A stretch of DNA of 64,000 nt from Cichorium intybus. Its lineage: Eukaryota > Streptophyta > Magnoliopsida > Asterales > Asteraceae. The stretch lies in the NCBI GenBank assembly GCA_023525715.1, contig CM042009.1:128518145-128582144 (forward strand). The letters are read 5' to 3'. Under the pieces are notes generated by a model, which was not told the origin of the DNA, searched no databases, and was given only the letters and a program-made list of their open reading frames with translations. How positions within the stretch are numbered: position 1 is the stretch's first letter; every line of letters starts with the position of its first letter. Below are positions 21,791 to 36,939 of the stretch, piece after piece. A program made the translations under genes and the position numbers.

Positions 21791-24700
21791 CAAGGCTATG
21801 CATAGAAACTCAATGATAATAAAGGAAAATTAAGTTCCAAAAAGAATGAAATACACAAAAACCATTACAAGTACCATATAATGGAAATTATGTCCTCAAA
21901 GAAAGATGATATTATCAAAAGCATATATATCATTAAGATATTGCAATTGTGACATGTACCCAATGTAAAATAACCACTATGTACTCACATTATTATGTTA
22001 AATCCAGATTAACATCAAGTCTGAAGCTTCCCGTTGTCACCCTTGAGTTTCAAATCTATCCAAAATTTGTACAACACATATTAAGTATAAACGGCCTTTA
22101 AATATGCTAAAAGTAGCATCCTATGTTCAACACTTTTATCATTCTAATTATTTATCACTTGGAACTCCATTAAGTGCCAACTATCAAGTATTTAATCCAT
22201 TGAGGTTATAACTAGACATATCACAATTCAACTACTTGTATACTCACTTATCCATACATTCTAAATTTCACAAAACATATTATCAATCTCATGAGATATG
22301 TATTTATAAATTCTTATCCTACAACAAAAAGATAACATTTTTACCCATTTACCCTTCTTTGTCATTCTTTAATAATGTATCAATTCATGAATTAAATAAT
22401 AATACTTTACAATTCTTATAGAATCATAAGAATTATCATCGTATTCTTGTGGTTGCATCATGTAACACATCATATACTTTGTTTACATGAATTTTACAAT
22501 CTTTGTCTTTCATCATGAGTTATTTATAATTTCTATATTAAAGCATGTCAACAAAGCTAGGTTCATGTTTATATCATCCAATTCTACATAATCCATACTC
22601 TTTCCTAAACATTCCAACAATCTATATCTATGCTTCACATCCTATTTTTCTTTTCATCGAATGACATGATTCAAGACGCATTCTTGTAGAGATTTCACTC
22701 CACAAGAGTATTTCACATTCATATCCAATATCATTATGTAATTTTCTAATATATATTCATACTAACATTGCATCCAACATCATATAATCCATTCTTATCT
22801 CCTGATGCTTTCTAGTTTATTTCATGAAGTAATCATTCTTAAACAATTTAACATATACCAATAATAGAATATTATAGTTATACATAATCCAATGCATGAC
22901 TATATTCAACTTATTAATCCATGAACTTCATATCACAATTTATAGGGTTTGTAAAACTCCATAACATAAGAAATATAATCAATTAATATCCAAGAATAAT
23001 AAACATACCTTAAATATTATATGTATCAACTAAATCTTCATTTTTCTTCAAGAGTCTCTTTGAATTTCATCAATTATTGACTTGAACCATATTGCTTTAT
23101 ATGCTTCATATATCCCCTGTATCTTTCTAGTTTGGATGCAAATGAAGAGGAAATGTTTGATAATAGTGTATATATTTCGTCACTTTGATTAAGGATATGA
23201 TAGTGTCTACTATAGTACACTTGCATCAAAATATATCTTGTATATATAAATTATATGTCTGAGCATGAGATAATAGTTTCAGGAGTGTGTGGCCGAGAAA
23301 TAAGGGAGCTCCACACACACTTTTGAGTTGTTTGGCTAAACACAATTATGTAACTTTCATGTGTGTGGCCGAGCAATAAGGAAATCAAAGTGGGAGAGTC
23401 CATTCGTGCAGTTAAATATGAATATAGACATAATGATGCATAAACGACACACTAAGCTTTGTAATGGATGTACATGCAACTAATCTAATGCCCAAGTTCA
23501 TTTCAAAGGGTTCATCCTCACTTTGGTGGTTTGAAGGAGATATTTACCCTTCCATCTTAGCTAGGCACTTGTGAACCACCAACATAAGCACCACACGTGG
23601 GGTTGCTAGCCTCACATGTGCAAGTGATGATTATTTAGAAATCTAATCATTATCTTTCATCTTTCATCTTTAGTCAAGTACCTTATGGATATGAGAGACC
23701 ATCTCAGACTCTCATCCTAAATGCAAATACGATGCACTAGTAGGATGCAACTTAGTTTCAAAACATCATTTCATATTCTTTAGTTTGGAAATCATATTTC
23801 TAACACCTTTAAGTTAAAACATCTTTTCATCATCATTAATTCAAAATCATCTTAAATGCATCGTAAGAATTTCTTCATGAATGCATGCATATACTTATAG
23901 TATAACACATAACACATTGATTGAATTCATAAATATATTGGTTTAAAACAACACATGCCAAAATAAGTTTTAAGGACATGTACTTGGGTAAACTCACCTT
24001 AAGCAAGTGGTTAGACAAGTCCTCGACCACCTTCAAATTGCCACAACTCTACTTCCTTCCTACAAGTCAAGAAAAGAAGGTATCAATGATAAACACTCAA
24101 TTCACCCAATCTTAGGGGAAAAACTTCTTATTTTAGTGACTTCATATATCAATGATAAACACCCATCCTAAAAGGAGTTACTAAGCTAAACAACTCCTAA
24201 ACATAAGTTCTCAGGGTTAGAGAATCAAACACCAAAGGTCCAGCCTAGGGAGAGTGTTACCTTGAGCAAGAAGCAACATGTCACATGGGCAGAGTTCAGG
24301 GTTAGAGAATCAAACACCTCAGTCCCCTAAATCCCAAAAATGCAATTCACGCGAGTCACACATATGTAGGCTAAATATACGTGCGGGCTGTGCATTACTG
24401 TGCGAAAAACCTCATTTATTTACATTTTTGGTCCCAACCAAGTAAAAAATGCATCCCAAGGCCCCAAGCACTTATACAACTAGGGGATGACTAATTGTAG
24501 GGTTTTCCAACCGAAAACACACCTCATGACCTTATCATGCTCATGACTTAAACATTAAGCACTTAATGTTAATCATTTCATTCTCCTAGCAAGATGTGGA
24601 GTTTAACATTATTTTAAAGTCATTCATTGCACAAGGAACTACTCATTCATTCATTAAGGATTTAACTAATTGATCATCTAAGATGGATTCAACCCATAGC

Positions 24701-25677
24701 TTCTAGTTCAAAATTCCAAGGAAATCAATAATGGAATCAACAAATTTCCTAATGTTTGCTAGATTTCCTAATGTCAAATGTTTGGAATCACTAGGAAATC
24801 ATTTTGGAAATGGCTTTTTTCATGAAAATAACATCTAGGAGCCAAAACTCAATTAGATTCATACATAACTTAGCATCTCCATGGCTAGGGTTTCAAAGTA
24901 TTTATTTCTTCATTATAGTTTATCCAAAGCTATCCATGTGTTGGATAATGATCACATAATGGTTAAGAAAATCAAATAAGTTATTGGAATCATTGATAAA
25001 TTCTCCTTCAAACAAAAAATTTGGATTACATCCAAACCCCATCCTAAAAATGGGTTCTCAAGCTAGAGAAGTATGAGATTATATGTTAGTTTGCTAGGGA
25101 ACTTCAAGAACTTTGAATAATATTCAAAATCAAGCTTTATCCTCCATGAAAACCCTAAAAATAGCCACTTTCTTCTTCTTCTTTCACTGAATTCTTCTAA
25201 AATGAAGAAAATGGGGGAGAAGCCCCTAATTTATACATCCCAACTCTTAAGGTTTGGCAAGTATGGTCCCTAGGGTTTGTTCTACACACCACACCCAAAA
25301 GCTAACCCTTTAATGGAAGTTGCCAACTTTTGAACTTTTCCCCAACTAATTAAATTCATCTTTATCTAGGTTATTGACTACGTCAACCTGAACCACTAGT
25401 TTGGCCATTTGGCAAAAATGAACTTTCTCACTACAACTTCTACAAGTAAGTCCTTTTTATTGATTTAAAGAAAAGTCTAACATAACCTAAGTTCCCACTT
25501 GACCCTCATTATAATTTCTCAATATTCTAAGTCCTTTAAAAGTCAAAACTAGATATGTTAAGCTTGGCAAAATTGATAGTTTAAGTCCCTTCATCTTAGT
25601 TATTCATTTTTGGTTCAAAATAGGGTTATTATTTCTTTAAATCATTCATTAAAAAATTTATTTTGCCTTTTTAAACT

Positions 25678-26654
25678 TGACACGCCTAGGTCGTCGTGCG
25701 GTCAAAAATAAGTAAAACCTCACTCTCATTAGTACAGTGGTAGTCAGGGTCGATCCACAGGAGTTTCGTGGTCAAGGTAGGCAACAGATTACCAATTGTA
25801 GTGTCACGCTACAACCAGAGGATCTAGTCTCCACTTTTACCAAAAATAGTCCAAAAGCATAAAATCCAACAAATCTAAATCCAAGCATAAACTTCAACTT
25901 AGACCAAAACCAAAACTTAATCTTACTTACTTACTGAATCAGAAATATAATCCAGAAACAGAAGCAACAAAGATCAAGCCAAAAGCATCAAACATCCAAA
26001 CTCATCCAAAGCAATAAAAAGGTAAAAAGAACAATTAAACATAACCGAATGATTAACTTGCATAAAAATCAGATCCCAAACATTCAAAACAGTAAACACA
26101 AAAATCCAGAAAATTTAACCTAATACTAGTGGTTGTCACACCCAATAACACCAAGCTAAGCTACTAAAACTACTAAACTATATGAAAATTAAATGTAGAA
26201 ACATAAATACCATGAATGGTGACTGAAAACCGAATCTTGGAGTCAAAGAAGCCTTGTATCCACCTTGTGGGTCGTTTTTTTGCTACTGATTTCGATCTAG
26301 AAGCCTCTATTTATGGTTTTGAAAAATAAGCGGCCGCGTCACGCGTACATAGAATCGGCGGCGCGCGCATGGGTTTATCCCCGTTTGTTCGGCATTTGAA
26401 TTCTTCCCACCGCCTCATCTATGACTCAGCGCGTCGCGCCCATGTGAGATCCCACGGCACGCATGCTTATTCGACTCTTTTGTCTTTATCTCCAAACTTA
26501 TTCCATTTTGTATGCATTTAGCCCCTGTTTACATCTTTTCTTCCCAAACAAGCACTGACACAAAAAGTGAAAATACCACAGCATATATGATATAAAACCA
26601 TCAAGAATAAGGCCTAACAACGACTAAAATACTTGATATTACTAGGCGTTGTCA
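25678..26654 (-). repeat. 3' LTR of the Athila-type element
   Basis: 977 bp, TG...CA ended on either strand, matching 32935-33911 with scattered substitutions. It shows the near-palindromic ends 'cctaggtcgt' and 'actaggcgttgtca'. Open frames within it are chance. Confidence 0.88.
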
Positions 26655-26668
26655 ATCACCCCACACTT
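26655..26668 (-). other. Polypurine tract of the Athila-type element
   Basis: Minus-strand AAGTGTGGGGTGAT abuts the inner end of the 3' LTR, the position and composition expected of the plus-strand primer for reverse transcription. Confidence 0.7.
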
Positions 26669-27696
26669 GTGCCTTGCTTGTCCCCCAGCAAGAGAGTTTT
26701 TAACAGATTTTAACTAAGACTCAAACAATTTTTGAATGTGTTCAATTTCAAAGCTTATTGCCTCCAGAGTTAGATTGAAATAGTTTGTGAAAACATAACC
26801 AAAGTATTCTTTGGAATTCATGACTTTCTAAAGAACCATTGATTACAAATTTTCTGTCTACCATGAAGTGTACGTACTCATTCAGATTCTAAAGGCCATA
26901 AAAGAACTATCCATGACTTTCGATGTTGTCCGTGTAACGAGCTTTCAGAAATACCATCCCAAACCAGACGATCTTAGGTGGTAAGGTGCATAAATGCCTC
27001 TTCGAGACCATCCTTTTCGGACATACCGGCTCGAACAACAAAGGCCACTGATTGGCAATTCCTTCCTAAATTCCAATCCTAAAATACTCTAATCTTCTAA
27101 GTCTTAAAACTTAACTTATTTGACTAAACTCATAGCATGATAACAACTAAACAATATTTCTTGAAAAATACCAAAGCTATAACATTCACAAACCATTCGT
27201 TTCAAAATTACAATCTAATAAAAAATTTTGAAAAAGTTGCCAAAAATTTAAAATTTGATCATTTCCCGAAAAAATTTCAAAAACACTCTTTCGACCGTCC
27301 ACACCCCACACTTAAAACCGTACAACGCCCCCGTTGTACATAAAAGATATTTTAGAATAAGGGAGAAAGAGTTACCCCTTTGCCAGTAGACTGCTTGATG
27401 GTACTTGATTGTCACAGGTACAAAAACACGAACATATCCACGATTCAGAATTTAGGTGTTGTAGCGCAACAGTAAAACACGTCGGTGATCAAGGCAAGTG
27501 GCGGGGGCACGGTGACCCCACACTTGCCTGAAACAACTCCTCCACGGACTCTCCATTTAGGTATTACATGCAACACCTATAAAACATTAAATGCAACAGA
27601 ACAAACATCTAAACTATGAAATATAAACAAACACAAAAGAAAATAAGATAGTGTCATAGGTACCGTACATATATCCCAAAAGAAAAGAAAAATACA

Positions 27697-29037
27697 TCAA
27701 TCCTCATCATGGCGAGTCCCAGATGGACCCGCCCCATCATCATCTCCGGAAGGGTAAGGTGGAATATCATCAATCTGCATCCTGAGCATGATCAACTGCT
27801 GAGTCTCCGCCATCCACCGGTCATGAGCCTCTCTCGCCGATACCCTTTGACCCAAATCATGTATAGCAGCCAGCACATCTGATAATTGCGGCTGTGGCTG
27901 GTCCTCTGCTGGTGCTGCCGGTCTCGTACGTCTCCTCCCTGGCTGGGCATGTGCTGGTTGGGGAGGCTGGGGTGCCTCTGTCGCCACCCTCAAATATCGT
28001 CCCAGCTGTGGCTGATGGATAAGGCCTATGTTCTCGAGAGCACGGGCTGAGGTGCGAAAAGGTGCAATCGTTATCAAAGTCACGATGGTCTTAGCAGTGA
28101 GCAGGCCGTAAGATCAGGCCAGACGGGTGATGTAATGCCCGCCAACCATGGGACTGCTGGATGAAGCAACCGCTGCTCGGGTAGATAGAGAAACCGCCAA
28201 GGCATATGGTAGATGGAGGAACCTCGAGGGATTAAGGAGCGCCCACATGAATGTCATGTCCTCGCCGAACACCTTCTCACCCCCTTGCTTCTGCAGAACA
28301 AAAGTAGAGATGATGCGGTGCATGAGGCGGTGGAGTGGATTGCGGAGCTGGCTTTCCTTGGCCGACCCCGCCTCGAACCGTACGTTGGACATCGTAGCCC
28401 AAATAGTCTCGTTAGCATCCCGCGCGGGCTGCTCCTGAATACACGCTCGAAGAAATGGCGTGAAGTGGCGACTCTGGAGCTCCTCCTCCATATATATCCC
28501 TGTACGTCTCCCAAAATCCTAGAGACTGCACTCTCGACTAACTCCCCCAAGTCTGAAGCTGATCGGCCTAGGCTGTGCCTCTCGCGCCCTCGGTGCGTAG
28601 TGAACAGTAGATAGGAACTCCAAAAGAAGCTCCTCATAAACAGTGTCCTCATCGTTGGCCATCAGCCTGTCCCAGCAGTGGCACGTAAATGTAGATTCTC
28701 CTGCGGACTAGGTGCGGTGCAGAAATGGCTCGATCTCAGCATAAAGTCCGGCCTCCCTAAGAATATCTCTGTCAAGCATCGTAGCCTCGAGAACCCGGCG
28801 AGAGGCTAGCTCGTCCCTCCGCTGAATATACTCGGGTGTCCTCTCTAGAATCTCGGGGAACTGAAGGAACTGGTGGTCGCCTCTGATAACCATCTGCACA
28901 AATGAACCACACAAAACAAATTTTTTTGCAAAATAAGTCCCTTTTCTCCCCCACCGAACTGCGACGCGGCCCAAGAGCAGGGCGCGGCGCGTCGAGCGGT
29001 TGTTTTGAAATCCAAACCCCAAATCAACGATTTTCAC
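27697..29037 (-). pseudogene. Athila-type accessory ORF, broken
   Basis: Three minus-strand open blocks (28708-29037, 28114-28652 and 27697-28083) read as pieces of one protein. Segments include RRVLEATMLDRDILREAGLY and ETQQLIMLRMQIDDIPPYPS, with a Pro/Gln/Ala-rich stretch and an acidic C-terminal tail. This matches the style of the accessory protein found in Athila/Tat retrotransposons. Stops and frame changes separate the blocks, near 28500-28540 and 28090-28114. Its role is unknown. It is placed downstream of the protease, where pol should be followed by an env-like or extra ORF. Confidence 0.6.
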
Positions 29038-29645
29038 CTGTTAACTCAATCCAACACTACTACAAGGTAGCCTAAGCACCGACTAGCCCCTCTAAGGTGA
29101 TTATTTTGCAAACAAAACACCCTACGAGCCAGCATTGCCGATTTCTAAGTTTTTCAATTTTTGGAGAAATCAACCAATTTCGCTGCCTAAATGCTTGTAA
29201 TAATTAGTATAAATGAGTTAGAACAACGCACCTCGATCGTAGGAATCAAATATACGAGAAAAACACGAGAAATAAGTTGGTTGATCGAAGCTCTGAGGCG
29301 TGGCGTGGTCACGAATGAGCGGAGTCGTACCTTATATAGAAGAAAATGACCGATCGACTTCCGTGTCGCGGGTAAAGGCTAGCCGCGAAGTGCGTGTCCC
29401 AAATCAACCCCTGCGCATCGGGTTGTCTTGCGTAAGCGCGGCGCGCCAAACTCCATACCGCAGCACGGCCTTCAAAACTTCAAAACTACTTCGTGTGACC
29501 CCACACTTGCCTTAGACCATATATACCTGTGATGACGATGATAATATCTTTCTAATTACTCCTAAAAAATACAGTACCGACCTATAAAGATGGGTTACCT
29601 CCCAACAAGCGCTAAGCTTAACGTCTTCAGCCAGACGGGCTCCTC

Positions 29646-31076
29646 CTATTCTTCCCATTCTTCTTGAGGCATCATTTCCTTTATTTCTGGCGCAACATTG
29701 TGGACCATTGTCACGAGCAACGATGTGAGTTGCGTCATTCTATCACTAACTTGGCTTATCCATTGCTGCTGTGCATCCAGGAGTTGGAAGACTTTTTCCT
29801 CCCTGCACCTTGCGTCTTTTTCGTACTGTTGGTGCTTCAGCTCCATTAATTCCATCATGTCGAGTAGCTGCACCTTGTCAATGGTTGACAACGGATGTTG
29901 TTTCGCCTCCCATAGAATTTCTTCCTTTGCACCTTCACATGCTCGTGTCCATTGCTTTCCCCTATTCTTTATTCCCGGTGCCATAAGTGGATTGCTGTTT
30001 GCGTATTCATCATTATGCCCTTGTGGCAATGATATTGGACACCCGAACATATTCAACCTGCGTTTCCTTGTTTCAAAGGAGATATCCAAGTCTCCTGTCT
30101 TACAGTCCATGACAACCTCAGCTGTGGCTAAAAATGGACATCCCAAAATCAACGCAGGTGCATCCTCTAAACTTTCATATTCCATTACTAAGAAGTCAAC
30201 GGGATAGAAAAAGTTACCAACTTTGACGATTACGTTGGTTAACTTGCCTCGTGAGACCTTGGTTGACTGATCAGCCAGTTGTAATACTGTCTTAGTAGGC
30301 TGTAGTTCCTCGTTCTTGTATTTGTCATACAGGTACCCTGGTAACACGTTAACACTTGCTCCCAAATCCAGCAACGTGTTCCTGATGAAAACATCCCCTA
30401 CCATGACAGTAATCAACGGTGAACCGGGGTCCCTCTCTTTCTTGGGCAATGTACCTAACAATGCCTTACTAGCTTTGACTGTTAACCTCACCGTCTCAGG
30501 TGTAGGTGTTTTACTTTTCTTATTTGTTTTGCACATTTCCTGAAGAATCTTAGTATCTTCAGGAGCATCTTTCAATTCATCCCACAGAGGCTGATTGATT
30601 GATGGCCTAGTTGACTTGTTTAGCACCTCCTGCTTCTTCTTTTCCTTCTTATCCTTTTTCCTTTGTTTAATGCCAGCCACCATTGGCTGCTCCTCCTCTT
30701 GGACATCCTTGTCCTCCTTTATTTGAGGTTTCTTCTCAACTTGACTTTCCTCCTTATCCTTATCCTTCCTTTCAACTTCCATTTCTGCCTTAGCATCTTC
30801 CTCATCTTTACTTTCCTCTTCATCAACCTTGGCTTCCTCTTCATATCCTAGTAAATCTTCTATAGTTACCTTCCTCCACTCGACTTCAACGGCGTTCACG
30901 TGTTCCTTTCCTGCCCGTTGAGTGTGGTTTGGATTGATCTCCATGGTATTAGGAAACATACCATTAACTCTCTTTCTTTGATCATCAGCCATCTGAGCGA
31001 TCTGCCTCTCCATTTTGGCGATGGCTTTGGCATTAGCCTGAGACTGCTGCTGGGTAGTGTTGAACATTTCGTACAT
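29646..31076 (-). CDS. Athila-type retroviral-like aspartic protease region
   Basis: A 476-codon minus-strand frame. The first third is highly charged (Lys/Glu-rich, resembling a Gag C-terminal spacer). The protease follows with NTLLDLGASVNVLPGYLYDK, in which the active-site triplet is DLG rather than DSG or DTG, as is usual for Athila-type proteins. ALILGCPFLATAEVVMDCKTG forms the flap/C-terminal part. The frame then ends with a helical region and a stop near 29646, just before 'agcgcttgttgggaggtaaccc', a phrase commonly seen at this position in Athila/Tat elements. No reverse transcriptase follows. Confidence 0.8.
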   Translation of the reverse strand: MYEMFNTTQQQSQANAKAIAKMERQIAQMADDQRKRVNGMFPNTMEINPNHTQRAGKEHVNAVEVEWRKVTIEDLLGYEEEAKVDEEESKDEEDAKAEMEVERKDKDKEESQVEKKPQIKEDKDVQEEEQPMVAGIKQRKKDKKEKKKQEVLNKSTRPSINQPLWDELKDAPEDTKILQEMCKTNKKSKTPTPETVRLTVKASKALLGTLPKKERDPGSPLITVMVGDVFIRNTLLDLGASVNVLPGYLYDKYKNEELQPTKTVLQLADQSTKVSRGKLTNVIVKVGNFFYPVDFLVMEYESLEDAPALILGCPFLATAEVVMDCKTGDLDISFETRKRRLNMFGCPISLPQGHNDEYANSNPLMAPGIKNRGKQWTRACEGAKEEILWEAKQHPLSTIDKVQLLDMMELMELKHQQYEKDARCREEKVFQLLDAQQQWISQVSDRMTQLTSLLVTMVHNVAPEIKEMMPQEEWEE

Positions 31077-31520
31077 CTTTGCGGTTAAGTCTTCCTGGCT
31101 TCCTGGGGCATGATTGTTGTTGGCATTATTCGGCCCCCGGTTGTTGTTATTGTTCCCACTTGAATTGTTGTTGTTTGCGGGTTGGTGCTGCCTAGGCTAA
31201 TTGGACGACTGTCCCTGATAATTATTCTGCCTTTGATTGTTGAAATTCTGTGGACCCTGGTTGTAAGGTGTATAGGATCGTGCATTGTTATACTGCCCTT
31301 GACCCTGAACGAAAACCTGATTCGCCTCCTGCGTCCTCTGCCCTCCTTGTTGTTGATTTTAAGGCCCGTTCTGTAAAGTAGACATTAGCCTATCAAACTT
31401 TTTATTCAGTTCACTAATCTCCTTTTTGGCATCCTTTCTCTAATCGGCATCGACTCCTATGGCTACAGCTGTGCTCACCGGCTTCCGAGTAGAAAAATTC
31501 GCCTTTTATCCATTACTAAG

Positions 31521-32783
31521 CTACTCCAAAAACTGCCAAGCCTCATCAGGATCTTGCATCATGATGGTACCACTCGACGATGCATTGATCATCGCCTGAT
31601 TCGTCTCACTTGCCCCTTCAAAGAAAAGCTTAACCAATTGCCACTTCGGAATATCGTGGTGAGGACACGACCTCATCAATTCCTTCAAACGATCCCAAGC
31701 CTCGTGAAATGCCTCACCAGGCTTCTGTTGAAAATCTTGGATGGCTCTCCTAATTTCTGTAGTCTTACTTGCCGGATAGAACTCTTGTAAAAATTTAGCC
31801 TTAAGCTGATCCCATGTGGTGATACTATTGGACTGAAGAGACGTAAACCAATATTTGGCTTTGTCTTTTAGAGTGCATGAGAACAACCTTAACCAAAAGA
31901 TATTCTTATTCGTGTTCCTAGGGGTATTGGTATTTGCTATTGCTATGAACTTATACAAATGGTTGTATGGATAATCCTGTTTGTATCCCCTAAATTCAGG
32001 CAGTATACCTAAAAGCTGTTGTCTAATTTCTACCTGAGCATCTACGTTTTTCGGAATATAAATGGGCGATGAATCGTCATACTCCCGTGGTTGGAAGTGC
32101 AACGCAACCGATTGCCCTCTCGGTTGTGCAAAGTATAAAGGTCTAATGAAGTTACCGTCACAGTGATGCTCTTCGTGGAGGTCCCCGACCTCGGTTCCAT
32201 TGTTGCTGTGGTTGCTGCTGCTGCTGTAGAACCCATCCTTCTTCCTCATCCTCGTATCCATGCTCAACCTCCTGGTATTGGTATTGTTGCGGTGGAGGTT
32301 GTGGTTGATATTGTTGTTGTGGTTGTTATGGTATGGATTGAAAATCAGGTTGTGGTTTAAAGATGGTTGGTGGGAATGGTGGTTGCGATTGTTGTGGTTG
32401 GGAAATGGTGGTATGCTGCCTAGGCAGTGGGGTGCCATCACGGGTCGGCGCTCCCCAAGACATAGCAGCTGAAAAAGGGTTTGTGGTTTGTGATTGAAAT
32501 GGTGGAACAGAAGGTGGAGTGCATGCTGGTATTGATGCGGGGGCTGCAACCGCACCACCAGTAGCACTCGTGCTCCCAAACTGGAATTCTGATATTGGGG
32601 GTATAAATGGAATCCCCCCGTTACCTCACCCAAAGGTTCCTGGGTAACATCCTCTAAACTACTACTAACATTACTAAAACTCATCTTATCAAAACGCCTA
32701 CGTGCACGGTTCTTGCGCGCAGTTCGTTCGATCTCTGAGTCAAAAAGCAAGGGTGATAACTGCCCACCCTGGCGGGTACGCAT
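31521..32783 (-). pseudogene. Athila/Tat-type gag
   Basis: A 420-codon minus-strand frame. After an Arg-rich start and a His/Asn-rich low-complexity region, the gag core appears: KNIFWLRLFSCTLKDKAKYW, FTSLQSNSITTWDQLKAKFL and QDFQQKPGEAFHEAWDRLKEL. It is the standard Ty3/Gypsy capsid-type domain (a retrotransposon gag). A stop ends the frame at about 31510, where related elements continue through a Asn/Gly-rich linker into the protease. Sequence between 31076 and 31520 shows that linker with further stops, so the polyprotein is interrupted. Confidence 0.75.
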
Positions 32784-32910
32784 GCACTAGTGCAACACGC
32801 CCGTCAAAACCAAAATGAAAATACAAACCAACTAAAAATCTCAAAACTAAAACTCAAAATCAGAAACTAAATCCTACAGATCACCTATTCACCTACTCTC
32901 AAGCTCACAA

Positions 32911-32929
32911 CTCCCCGGTAACGGCACCA
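32911..32929 (-). other. Primer binding site, tRNA-Asp type
   Basis: On the minus strand, TGGTGCCGTTACCGGGGAG lies five bases inside the 5' LTR. It differs at two positions from the TGGCGCCGTTGCCGGGGA site that pairs with the 3' end of tRNA-Asp in Athila/Tat elements. Confidence 0.75.
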
Positions 32930-32934
32930 AAATT

Positions 32935-33911
32935 TGACATGCCTAGGTCGTCGTGCGGTCAAAAATAAGTAAAACCTCGCTCTCACTAGTACAGTGGTAG
33001 TCAGGGTCGATCCACAGGAGTTTTGTGGTCAAGGTAGGCAACAGATTACCAATTGTAGTGTCACGCTACAACCAGAGGATCTAGTCTCCACTTTTACCAA
33101 AAAAATTCCAAAAGCATAAAATCCAACAAATCCAAATCCAAGCATAAACTTCAACTTAAACCAAAACCAAAACTTAATCTTACTTACTTACTGAAATCAG
33201 AAATATAATCCAGAAACAGAAGCAACAAAGATCAAGCCAAAAGCATCAAACATCCAAACTCATCCAAAGCATTAAAAAGGTAAAAAGAACAATTAAACAT
33301 AACCGAATGATTAACTTGCATAAAAATCAGATCCCAAACATTCAAAAAAGTAAACATAAAAATCCAGAAACTTTAACCTAATGCTAGTGGTTGTCACACC
33401 TAATAACACCAAGCTAAGCTACTAAAACTACTAAACTATATGAAAATTAAATGAAGAAACATAAATACCACGAATGGTGACTGAAAATTGAATCTTGGAG
33501 TCAAAGAAGCCTTGTATCCACCTTGTGGGTTGTTTTTTTGCTACTGATTTCGACCTAGAATCCTCTATTTATAGTTTTAGAAAACAAGCGGCCGCGTCGC
33601 GCGTACATAGAATCCGCGGCGCGCACATGGGTTTATCCCCGTTTGTTCGGCATTTGAATTCTTCCCACCGCCTCATATGTGACTCAGCGCGTCGCGCCCA
33701 TGTGAGATTGTGCGGCGCGTGTGCTTATTCGACTCTTTTGTCTTTATCTCCAAACTTCTTCCATTTTGTACACATTTAGCCCATTTTACATCTTTTCTTT
33801 CCAAACAAGCACCGACACAAAAAGTGAGAATACCACAACATATATGATATAAAACCACCAAGAATAGGGTCTAACAACGACTAAAATACTTGATATTACT
33901 AGGCGTTGTCA
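32935..33911 (-). repeat. 5' LTR of the Athila-type element
   Basis: 977 bp, same length as the copy at 25678-26654 and a few percent different by eye (for example gacatgcc against gacacgcc, and cgctctcac against cactctcat). Confidence 0.88.
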
Positions 33912-34013
33912 AAACTATAGTTCTAGTCATGATATAAAACTTTAAGTTTATACTTAATATTTATTTTATCGATTAAAGTCCAAAACTTGTAGTCCCAAAA
34001 CATGGATGTTACA

Positions 34014-36270
<2,257 letters not shown>

Positions 36271-36527
36271 GATGTGGTGTGTATTCACGACTGTCAAAAA
36301 TAGAAGGTGGGGGGTGATAGGGTGACACATGGCAAGGCAAAATGATGGTGGTGAGGGTGAAGGAATGATACAGGTGATTACGATGGTGTTTGGATGTTAG
36401 GTAAGATGATGATGGCGTAGAATAGTGGTTTGTAGTGGTCAAAGATAATAGTGAAGCTAATTGAGGTTAAGGATGATCAAGATGGCTTGGTGAAGCTGTT
36501 GTACAGTAACATGACAATGTCATAGTG

Positions 36528-36696
36528 ATAGGGGCGGACCTATGGGTTTCTCAAGGTAGAACGTGCTGACCCTCAAAGTTTCTCGCATAATGTAAAATTT
36601 TTGGGAAATTTTTCGGCATAATGTGAATTTTTTTGTCATGCTACCCCTAAAATCATGTCTGCTACCCTAAGATTTTGTTCTGACTCTACCACTGCA
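36528..36696. repeat. Possible hAT-type MITE remnant
   Basis: The left edge ATAGGGGCGGACC and the right edge TCTACCACTGCAT are roughly complementary. They resemble the widespread plant 'cagtggcgga...tccgccactg' termini. About 170 bp; flanking duplication not evident. Confidence 0.3.
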
Positions 36697-36939
36697 TGGT
36701 GTATTGGCGTGAATATAGTGATGTTGAACTTGAAAGGTTTTCCGCAACCATGAACTAAATAACCTAAGTTCACATGCAACCTAAAAAAGATCTATGTTTT
36801 CTTACTTTGAACATGTAACTAATTCCTAAAGGCCAAACAAAAATTAACTAAAAGAATAAATTAGAAAAACTAACCTTTAGTTTTAATCTTGAAGCTAAGC
36901 AGCACAAGTGTCCTGCCTCAAATGAGATCACACCCAGGG

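Larger units (their letters stand above)
25678..33911 (-). mobile_element. Complete non-autonomous Athila/Tat-type Gypsy retrotransposon
   Basis: Two 977-bp LTRs (25678-26654 and 32935-33911), both TGACA...TTGTCA, are flanked by the duplication aaact (25673-25677 and 33912-33916). On the minus strand the 5' LTR is the right copy. It is followed by a primer site complementary to tRNA-Asp, then gag, a protease and an Athila-type accessory frame; the 3' LTR is preceded by a purine-rich tract. No reverse transcriptase, RNase H or integrase is present between the protease frame (ending 29646) and the accessory frame, so it needs help from a relative. The LTRs differ by a few percent by eye, so it is not a very recent insertion. 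Confidence 0.88.
21016..34013 (-). mobile_element. Probable solo LTR (minus orientation), split by a nested element
   Basis: Read on the minus strand, the block starts TGTAACATCC at 34013 and ends GGTGTTACA at 21016. These are the same ends as the Tekay LTR at 36940 (TGTAACATCC ... GTGTCACA). It is interrupted by the 8234-bp Athila-type element at 25678-33911; removing that leaves about 4.75 kb. There is no coding frame, no primer site beyond the end and no matching 5-base duplication (tcaat against tgtac). A large chromovirus-type solo LTR, or one end of a degraded element, is the best reading; the ends are inferred. Confidence 0.45.

Noticed and set aside
28148..28614. Plus-strand frames of 96 and 133 codons
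   Set aside because: Antisense shadows of the Athila-type accessory ORF on the minus strand.
21016..34013. Reading the whole block as a full-length retrotransposon
   Set aside because: The gag and protease inside belong to a separate element with its own LTRs and aaact duplication; nothing coding remains outside it.
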